Source: Flammeovirgaceae bacterium
Lineage (GTDB): Bacteria > Bacteroidota > Bacteroidia > Cytophagales > Cyclobacteriaceae
DNA: 5,791 nucleotides
Direction: 5' to 3'
Assembly (NCBI GenBank): GCA_022616575.1
Contig: JAKEEN010000115.1
Span: forward strand, 1-5,791
The position numbers and the translations under genes are program-made. Positions 1 through 4,095 of this stretch are shown piece after piece; positions within the stretch are counted from its first letter, which is position 1, and each line of letters opens with the position of its first letter. The notes beneath the pieces were generated by a model. That model made no database searches, was not told the origin of the DNA, and saw only the letters and a program-made list of their open reading frames with translations.

Positions 1-381
1 AGCTTTAGACTTTGTGACGAGGACAGAGTATTTCAATATTATAACTTTGGTAAAGGACTCCTGTATAAAGGAGAGAAGATAAAGATTAACGAACACTTTA
101 GGGACGGACTAAAAACCCAAAATCAAAAAGACGAGTCAGGATTTTTAACAATTAGGTTTATCGTTAACTGCGAGGGCAAGTCTGGAAGGTACAGAGTTCA
201 AGGAATGAACAATGACTATAAGGAGAAGACATTTGATGAGAACTTGACTAGCCAGCTATTGAGTCTCACAAAACAATTAGACGGTTGGATAGTTGGTGAG
301 TATGAGGGGAAGGTATATGATTATTATCAATACTTGACATTTAAGATTGAGAAGGGAAAACTTATTGAGATAATGCCATGA
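1..381 (+). CDS. TonB C-terminal-like protein, 3' end only (start lies left of the window)
   Basis: The first reading frame is open from base 1 to a TGA at 379-381 and gives 126 residues with no start, so the gene is cut by the window edge. The visible part resembles the C-terminal domain of Bacteroidota TonB-like energy-transducer proteins. A strand carrying GFLTIRFIVNCEGKSGR (residues 47-63) is followed by a helix (SQLLSLTKQLDGW, about 84-96) and a final strand, YYQYLTFKIEKGKL (108-121). True TonB uses this fold to contact outer-membrane receptors across the periplasm. Whether this protein does so cannot be told, because the membrane anchor and proline-rich linker that would mark a real TonB would lie upstream. 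The stop codon overlaps the next start as ATGA, so the two genes are probably translated together. I am fairly sure it is a real gene and moderately sure of the fold. It could also be a stand-alone secreted protein that borrowed the fold. Confidence 0.72.
   Translation, partial: SFRLCDEDRVFQYYNFGKGLLYKGEKIKINEHFRDGLKTQNQKDESGFLTIRFIVNCEGKSGRYRVQGMNNDYKEKTFDENLTSQLLSLTKQLDGWIVGEYEGKVYDYYQYLTFKIEKGKLIEIMP
378..381 (+). promoter_or_regulatory. ATGA stop/start overlap coupling TonB-C-like and TPR genes
   Basis: The upstream gene ends with TGA at 379-381 and the TPR gene starts with ATG at 378-380. No purine-rich ribosome site precedes it, and a signal peptide follows immediately, which supports this start. 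The overlap points to coupled translation and a shared role. Confidence 0.75.
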
Positions 382-1196
382 AGTGGATTCTATTTACATT
401 GATTATAATTTCTCCGATACGTACATATTCTCAGCCTAACTGTAATATGTACAAGATGAATAATAACCAACCTTGTTATGAAGCTTGCGTCACAGCAACT
501 GAAGGTGAAGCTGGACAAGGAACAAAAGCATCTCAACTGCAATTCGACAAGGCTATTGAACTTTGCCCAAGTTTTGATTACGCGTATTTTGAGAAAGCAG
601 TTCCATATTTAAAGCGAGGCGATTTTATTACTTGGAGAAAATTAATCGACAAAGCGGTTGAATTAAACCCGACAGGACATTTGGGTTACAGGGGTTGGTG
701 TAAATACCAATTTGTAAGAGACTACAAAGGAGCAATAAAAGACCTTGAGAAATTGGACTCCTTAGTAAGTTATGACATTGGGTACTCGATAAATGGTGAC
801 TATCAATTGAATATTGCAAAAGCATTATGTTACAAAGCACTCGGACAGAAAAGTAAAGCTGTTGAGATAATTGAGAATCAACTGGCTCAAAAAGGTTATA
901 CTCCTATGACTTACGATTACCTTCATTTGGGCGTTTTAAAAATGGAGACAGGAGACACAGACGGAGGAATAGAGTATTTAAAGAAATCAATAGCGTTTAA
1001 CGACTATTTGGCCGAGCCATATTACTACCTGGGACTGATTTACAAAAATCAAAACCTGAAAAAGGAGTACAAGGAGAATATGGAAAAAGCGAGGACTTAT
1101 TATTTAAAAGGATTCAAACGATTTGATCCATATACTCATCCAATGGACAAAGTATATTTAGCGGACATAGAAAGAGAATTAAAGATTGGTGAATAA
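378..1196 (+). CDS. Secreted tetratricopeptide-repeat (TPR) protein
   Basis: This is a complete 272-residue protein. Residues 1-19 form a signal peptide (short basic start, hydrophobic ILFTLIIISPI, likely cut after TYS before Gln19 or close by), so it should act in the periplasm or at the outer membrane. The rest is helical with TPR-like units. One is near 52-64 (FDKAIELCP), one near 68-98 (AYFEKAVPYLKRGDF, then LIDKAVELNP), one near 102-130 (GYRGWCKYQFVRDYKGAIKDL), one near 143-172 (LNIAKALCYKALGQKSKAVEI), and one near 178-206 (YDYLHLGVLKMETGDTDGGI). Four cysteines in the first 63 residues (22, 33, 37, 63) could form disulfides. TPRs are protein-protein docking scaffolds; no catalytic motif is seen. 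The start is fixed by the ATGA overlap with the upstream TonB-C-like gene, which suggests coupling and joint function. The partner and exact role are unknown. The stop is only 7 bases from the group II intron remnant. Confidence 0.85.
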   Translation: MKWILFTLIIISPIRTYSQPNCNMYKMNNNQPCYEACVTATEGEAGQGTKASQLQFDKAIELCPSFDYAYFEKAVPYLKRGDFITWRKLIDKAVELNPTGHLGYRGWCKYQFVRDYKGAIKDLEKLDSLVSYDIGYSINGDYQLNIAKALCYKALGQKSKAVEIIENQLAQKGYTPMTYDYLHLGVLKMETGDTDGGIEYLKKSIAFNDYLAEPYYYLGLIYKNQNLKKEYKENMEKARTYYLKGFKRFDPYTHPMDKVYLADIERELKIGE

Positions 1197-1233
1197 AAAA
1201 AAATCGAGTAGGTAAGGGGGAGTTTCGCCCCCA

Positions 1234-1251
1234 CCCCGAAAGCTTTCGGGG
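1234..1251. repeat. 18-bp perfect palindrome inside intron domain VI
   Basis: The sequence CCCCGAAAGCTTTCGGGG is its own reverse complement. It lies between the GAG that should open the basal stem of domain VI and the GGGGG/CCCCC arm, where a strand pairing with the TTACCT beside the branch point would be expected. It may be an inserted short mobile palindrome or a sequence change after the intron died. It is not followed by a T-run on either strand, so it is not an obvious intrinsic terminator. Confidence 0.7.
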
Positions 1252-1257
1252 CTCACA

Positions 1258-1291
1258 GAACCGTGCTTGATAGTCTCCCATCACACGGCTC
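1258..1291 (-). ncRNA. Group II intron domain V hairpin
   Basis: This is a 34-nt hairpin, exactly the canonical domain V length. It begins GAGCCGTG and ends GCACGGTTC, with the catalytic AGC triad at positions 2-4 of the domain. By hand the pairs are 1-8 with 27-34 (including the G3-U32 wobble of the triad), a two-base bulge at 25-26 (AG), then 9-14 with 19-24, closed by a GAGA (GNRA) tetraloop at 15-18. Length, bulge position, triad and tetraloop all match the known architecture, including yeast ai5-gamma domain V. In a live intron this element is the metal-binding catalytic core for splicing; here it is a relic. Confidence 0.88.
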
Positions 1292-1312
1292 TTCGTATCC
1301 TACCATTTTGCA

Positions 1313-1693
1313 ATGGAAGACGGATTGAAATCTCAGTTCATCCCAGTAAATGAAATTTACAAGTTGACCGAATCTGACAACAAGGACTCGTTAGCAACAG
1401 TAGGCGAACAATACGAATTGGACTACATTAAACAAAACCTCCTCTGGTTCAAAGAGGACTTTAAAACTGAACTACCAGTCCAATTGCTTGTTGCATCAGG
1501 AAAAAGAGTCGGCCTGTCAGACGAGATTATGTCAATTAAAATTAATACTTACAAACAGTTTAATAAGGGCGCCCCTCAAATGAAAATAATTTTTACAGAA
1601 CATAGTGGACATCACATTCAGCGAGACCAACCTGAGCTTGTCATTAAATCAATCAAAGAGGTAGTTGACGAAGTAAGAGCACGTTCAAATTGA
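1313..1693 (+). pseudogene. Alpha/beta-hydrolase, C-terminal fragment (5'-truncated)
   Basis: The frame yields about 126 residues from the ATG at 1313 to the TGA at 1691-1693. The end looks like an alpha/beta-hydrolase: a strand (LPVQLLVAS, 54-62), a helix, a strand (MKIIFTEHSG, 90-99), then HHIQRDQPELV (100-110). That last pattern is the usual place of the catalytic histidine, here His100 or His101, followed by the final helix. The nucleophile elbow (GxSxG), oxyanion-hole region and first half of the fold are all missing, so this is less than half of the family's usual length and should be inactive. The frame stays open upstream to 1274, but that stretch is the complement of the group II intron, so the break lies around 1292-1312 and the ATG is probably just an internal methionine. 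There is no sign of a promoter or ribosome site before it. I am sure it is hydrolase-like and truncated; the subfamily is unknown. Confidence 0.7.
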
Positions 1694-1707
1694 ATGGTTC
1701 TGCCTTT

Positions 1708-1727
1708 GGTCGGTGCTGTCACCGACC
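1708..1727. repeat. Perfect 8-bp-stem hairpin; REP-like palindrome or terminator
   Basis: GGTCGGTG and CACCGACC are exact reverse complements around a CTGT loop. The hairpin lies 14 bases after the hydrolase stop and 34 bases before the start of a transposase-like remnant. A short palindrome of this kind next to a REP-associated transposase (RAYT) is what that family recognises, so it may be the element's end. It could instead have ended transcription of the hydrolase gene, but the bases after it (TTATATTG) form only a weak T-tract. Confidence 0.6.
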
Positions 1728-1761
1728 TTATATTGCCTCACATAAACTATGTATAACGGAA

Positions 1762-1875
1762 ATGGAATTCTTTACTGCCATTTGCTTAAACTGGCAGCCG
1801 CTCCTCAACGCAAACCACCGAAAAGACATTATCATGAACAGCCTGCGATTTCTTGTAGAAGACGAAGGGGACTAA
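1762..1875 (+). pseudogene. Probable N-terminal remnant of a REP-associated (IS200/Y1-like) transposase
   Basis: From ATG 1762 the frame gives 37 residues ending at TAA 1873-1875. MEFFTAICLNWQPLL followed by DIIMNSLRFLVEDE resembles the start of Bacteroidota RAYT/Y1 transposases as I remember them: an aromatic FTAT-type start, a W-x-x-LL motif, then an amphipathic SLRFLV helix. In intact members the catalytic HxH motif (within MPNHIH) follows soon after. Here the frame stops first, and none of the three forward frames restores MPNHIH in the next 100 bases. The piece would therefore be a broken relic of a protein that is normally about 180 residues long. A perfect hairpin just upstream fits the family, whose genes sit beside palindromes. 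The call rests on about 30 residues and is tentative; the alternative is a chance reading frame. Confidence 0.48.
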
Positions 1876-1977
1876 GTTTTTGTCTCAATCAAAATTTGTA
1901 TAACAACTTGTACTTACTTTTTTTTCGTGCTTTTGCATTGACAGGTCCAACCGGTTAAAAAGTGTTTAAGGGTTGAC
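1876..1977. other. AT-rich stretch with no recognisable gene
   Basis: Together with the hairpin and transposase remnant to its left, this makes up the gap of about 360 bases between the hydrolase fragment and the heme operon. I see no gene-like reading frame, no tRNA and no long repeat in it. It holds a run of T at about 1918-1925 and the 8-bp palindrome AACCGGTT near 1950. The 8-mer TGTATAAC occurs here (1897-1904) and once at 1750-1757. Confidence 0.5.
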
Positions 1978-2024
1978 TTCAAAAAAAAGCCTGTAAACCC
2001 TATTGGCCTACAGGCTTCTGTTTT
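1978..2024 (-). terminator. Intrinsic terminator of the heme operon, possibly bidirectional
   Basis: AAGCCTGTA (1987-1995) pairs perfectly with TACAGGCTT (2009-2017) around a 13-base loop. On the minus strand the stem is followed directly by a run of T (complement of the A-run at 1981-1988). It starts about 37 bases past the stop of the DUF6607 gene, so it should end the right-hand operon. On the plus strand the stem is followed by CTGTTTT, a weaker tail, which may also stop transcription coming from the left. Confidence 0.85.
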
Positions 2025-2053
2025 AAATGAAAAATTTTAGCTACTTCGTTTGA

Positions 2054-2992
2054 CTATCGCAAAGCAAACTTATAATCACCGTTCAGGTACGATTGTATTA
2101 CGCTTTGGATGCTTTGCCTTACGCTTTCAGAATTGTATGGCTTTAGGCTGAGTTTTTCCTTCTCGAGTTCAAACAATTTAGTAAATAACACTTTGTCATC
2201 AACGCGGCCCTTTATCGATATGGTTTTTTTTGCCTGAAATAATTCATCCCACACCTGGCGAACATCGGTCCAGAAAATTTTGTGATCTGACCACCACTTC
2301 TCCGCTGCCTGGCATTTGGATGCATCCGTTTTTGCATAGGTATTAATTCCCTTTTCTTCGGCTATCAGTTTGTCAGTTTTCTCCCCTCGCAGCACCTTCT
2401 TATTATCTTGTTCATGCAGCCATCCATAAGAAGTAATCTCATGGCGGTTGCCACGAACCATCACATTATAGTCACTGCGCTTGGTGAATTCCCTGCGAGG
2501 GAGCGGAGAGTTGGTTGTGCTTTCCCAAAAGTGCTTGCCATCGATATGCACCCAGGAGGCCGACCCTTCATAGCGCGGCCCATCATCTACCTGAAAAACT
2601 TTTTGAGTCCACTGACCTTTTACTACTTCGGCCGGTTTTTTCACATACTTCCAGGTATTCTCCTTGTCAAAAATATAAAACGCAGTGTTTTCATACTCCC
2701 AATCCTGACGCCAGTGTTTAATAATGGTGCTGTCATTGATGATGAGCAAGTGTTGCAATACAATTTTGTTATCACTGTCTTCAATAGGCAAAACTAATTC
2801 GAGTCCCGCTGTGTGATAGTTGTCGTGGAACTTGTACTCTTTATCGGGCGCAAATGTTTCTGCAAAATCAAAGGCTACTTCGTAACATCCGCACATCGAT
2901 TTGATAGCCTCAGCGTCTTGTTTTTTCTTTTTTTGCGCGTAAGCGTTTATGGTGATTATGGCGAACAGCGCCATGACACATACGTTTTTCAT
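2054..2992 (-). CDS. DUF6607 family secreted protein
   Basis: This is a complete 312-residue protein. Residues 1-19 are a signal peptide (MKNVCVMALFAIITINAYA, cut before Gln20), followed by a lysine run, so it is probably periplasmic and soluble. I recognise the DUF6607 pattern. It shows CGCYEVAFDFAETF at 34-47 (Cys34, Cys36), FHDNYH at 55-60, HWRQDWEYE at 93-101, GQWTQKVFQVDDGPRYEG at 126-143, and PLPRREFTKRSDYNVM at 163-178. The many Trp, Tyr and charged residues in a beta-rich body followed by a helical tail (227-308) suggest a ligand-binding or scaffold protein, but no biochemical role is established. It is the last gene of the heme operon, 20 bases after the HmuY-like gene and with no promoter visible in that gap, so it is probably co-transcribed and used in heme or iron handling. 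The start is fixed by the signal peptide. Family is fairly sure; function is unknown. Confidence 0.8.
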   Translation of the reverse strand: MKNVCVMALFAIITINAYAQKKKKQDAEAIKSMCGCYEVAFDFAETFAPDKEYKFHDNYHTAGLELVLPIEDSDNKIVLQHLLIINDSTIIKHWRQDWEYENTAFYIFDKENTWKYVKKPAEVVKGQWTQKVFQVDDGPRYEGSASWVHIDGKHFWESTTNSPLPRREFTKRSDYNVMVRGNRHEITSYGWLHEQDNKKVLRGEKTDKLIAEEKGINTYAKTDASKCQAAEKWWSDHKIFWTDVRQVWDELFQAKKTISIKGRVDDKVLFTKLFELEKEKLSLKPYNSESVRQSIQSVIQSYLNGDYKFALR

Positions 2993-3012
2993 AAGTTAAC
3001 TTAATTTATAAA

Positions 3013-4095
3013 TTACTCAACTAATTTATATTCTACCTGCGGATGACCGCGTTCTCCCGAAACCGGATCCAGTAATTGGGTGAAACGGAGTTTATATACA
3101 TTACCATCTGCGTCCGTAATCACATAAAACCGATCTGTTTTCACCCCTGTTTGTTGACCACTGCCAGGTTTAGCAATCGTTCTCCAGGTGCTGCCGATGG
3201 TGTTAATGGGTTCGCTGAAATCAATCTCAGTAAGATCACCGGCTGAAAATGATTCGTATGTGGTATTATCGTCAATCATAATCATAGCTGTCGTCACCCC
3301 GGTGTGGTTATGCACTACAAAATCTTTGTACGCATAGGGAATAGAGGTTGCCGCATCAATAGGAAGCAGGTTTGTATAAGTAGTAAAAGCAAAGTCCCAC
3401 AATGATTTGCCTGGTTCAACCGTAGTCGTGCCAGCCAATAAATTCACAAAACTGAAATTGAAATTATTGTTCTTCGAAATGTTCAGAGTGCTAAAAGAAG
3501 TTTTATCGATTTCTGCATACTGGAGTGTGTACCCATTATCGTTTCTATTCACCTTAAGTTTCATCCAGCCCCGTTGAGAGTTATCCGGGTTCTTGCCCCG
3601 ATTGATGATGTAAACAACATTGTTGTCTGCAGTGGCTGAAATTTCTGCTATTGCAGTAGCAGTGAGATCGCCTGATGGATCATCCATCCATTCTTTTGTT
3701 TCCATCAACCACTCGGGTGCTTCCCCATAGAGCGTGGCAAAGATGGCATCAATATCTAACTGCTCGCCCCAACCGATGGTGTCTTCTGCTGTAACGGTTG
3801 TCAAATCAGTTTTGTCCAGCGGGCGCGCAAGAGCATTCACCGAAGAATTAAGAATTACACGAAACTCATCGCCATTATAAAATCCTAAGTCCCACGAACT
3901 TCGGTCAACGGCTGTTTGCTTACCTGTCGAGAAGTCGATAAAAACCTGGTTCGGTTGAGTTGCACCTCCTACTTCGGCATTAATAGTGGCACCGGTAACA
4001 ATTGGTAGTGCACCTGTATCATCTTCATCGCACGAAGAAATACAAACACATGCTGTGAGGCACAGGCTGAATTGAATTGATTTTGATATACTCAT
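3013..4095 (-). CDS. HmuY-family heme-binding surface lipoprotein, two-module form
   Basis: This is a complete 360-residue protein. Residues 1-22 form a lipoprotein signal ending in the lipobox ISSC, with Cys22 as the lipidated residue. The next residues, DEDD, resemble the acidic export signal that sends Bacteroidota lipoproteins to the cell surface. The body carries HmuY hallmarks twice: VFIDFSTGKQ then SSWDLGFYNGDEFRV (51-80) and later KSLWDFAFTTYTN (230-242); VYIINRGKN then GWMKLKV (161-182) and later RFYVITDADGNVYKLRF (322-338). HmuY binds heme through two histidines and hands it to the receptor HmuR. Only three histidines exist here (262, 264, 351), so His262 and His264 (in HNH) are the likely ligands if heme is bound. 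Porphyromonas gingivalis HmuY is about 216 residues, so this form is much longer. The start overlaps the receptor stop (ATGA), which indicates coupled synthesis. Binding of another ligand is possible. Confidence 0.88.
   Translation of the reverse strand: MSISKSIQFSLCLTACVCISSCDEDDTGALPIVTGATINAEVGGATQPNQVFIDFSTGKQTAVDRSSWDLGFYNGDEFRVILNSSVNALARPLDKTDLTTVTAEDTIGWGEQLDIDAIFATLYGEAPEWLMETKEWMDDPSGDLTATAIAEISATADNNVVYIINRGKNPDNSQRGWMKLKVNRNDNGYTLQYAEIDKTSFSTLNISKNNNFNFSFVNLLAGTTTVEPGKSLWDFAFTTYTNLLPIDAATSIPYAYKDFVVHNHTGVTTAMIMIDDNTTYESFSAGDLTEIDFSEPINTIGSTWRTIAKPGSGQQTGVKTDRFYVITDADGNVYKLRFTQLLDPVSGERGHPQVEYKLVE
4092..4095 (-). promoter_or_regulatory. ATGA stop/start overlap coupling receptor and HmuY-like gene
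   Basis: On the minus strand the receptor ends with TGA at 4094-4092, and the lipoprotein ATG occupies 4095-4093. The overlap sits in an A/T-rich context (AAACAAAAACAATGAG) with no Shine-Dalgarno motif, as expected in Bacteroidota. Translation of the second gene is probably re-initiated by ribosomes leaving the first. Confidence 0.8.

Larger units (their letters stand above)
1203..1303 (-). mobile_element. Group II intron remnant: 3' end only (domains V and VI)
   Basis: Read on the minus strand, bases 1291-1258 form a textbook domain V. Downstream comes a domain VI-like segment ending in CTACTCGAT at 1203, the usual 3' end of bacterial group II introns (terminal AY). The A at 1209 is 7 bases from the end, where the branch-point adenosine should be. 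The short stretch just upstream (GGTAGGATACGAA, 1304-1292) looks like the 3' side of domain IV. Nothing of domains I-III or of the reverse transcriptase is present: within a few bases the sequence becomes an unrelated hydrolase fragment on the other strand. The left end (1203) is precise to a base or two; the right limit is uncertain between about 1292 and 1312. The element is dead, since it lacks most of the ribozyme. The intron class cannot be assigned from this much. Confidence 0.82.

Noticed and set aside
1313..1315. ATG as a true start of a small hydrolase-like protein
   Set aside because: The protein would lack the nucleophile and half of the fold, and the sequence just before is an intron remnant on the other strand. 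It is better read as an internal Met in a truncated gene.
1775..1797. Hairpin CTGCCA ... TGGCAG
   Set aside because: The 6-bp stem with an 11-base loop falls inside the transposase-like frame and has no T-run after it, so it is not convincing as a terminator or element end.
1750..1904. Repeated 8-mer TGTATAAC (1750-1757 and 1897-1904), considered as integron attC or direct-repeat ends
   Set aside because: Only 8 bases are shared, there are no paired core sites of the attC type around them, and such an A/T-rich 8-mer can recur by chance.
1749..1958. Open frame of 69 residues on the plus strand
   Set aside because: It overlaps the transposase-like frame in another register, is rich in Arg/Pro/His without domain features and ends in low-complexity T-rich DNA. 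It reads as a by-product of non-coding or decayed DNA.
2408..2797. Open frame of 129 residues on the plus strand
   Set aside because: It lies wholly inside the DUF6607 gene on the opposite strand, has no family features, and the minus-strand gene has a signal peptide, family motifs and a terminator.
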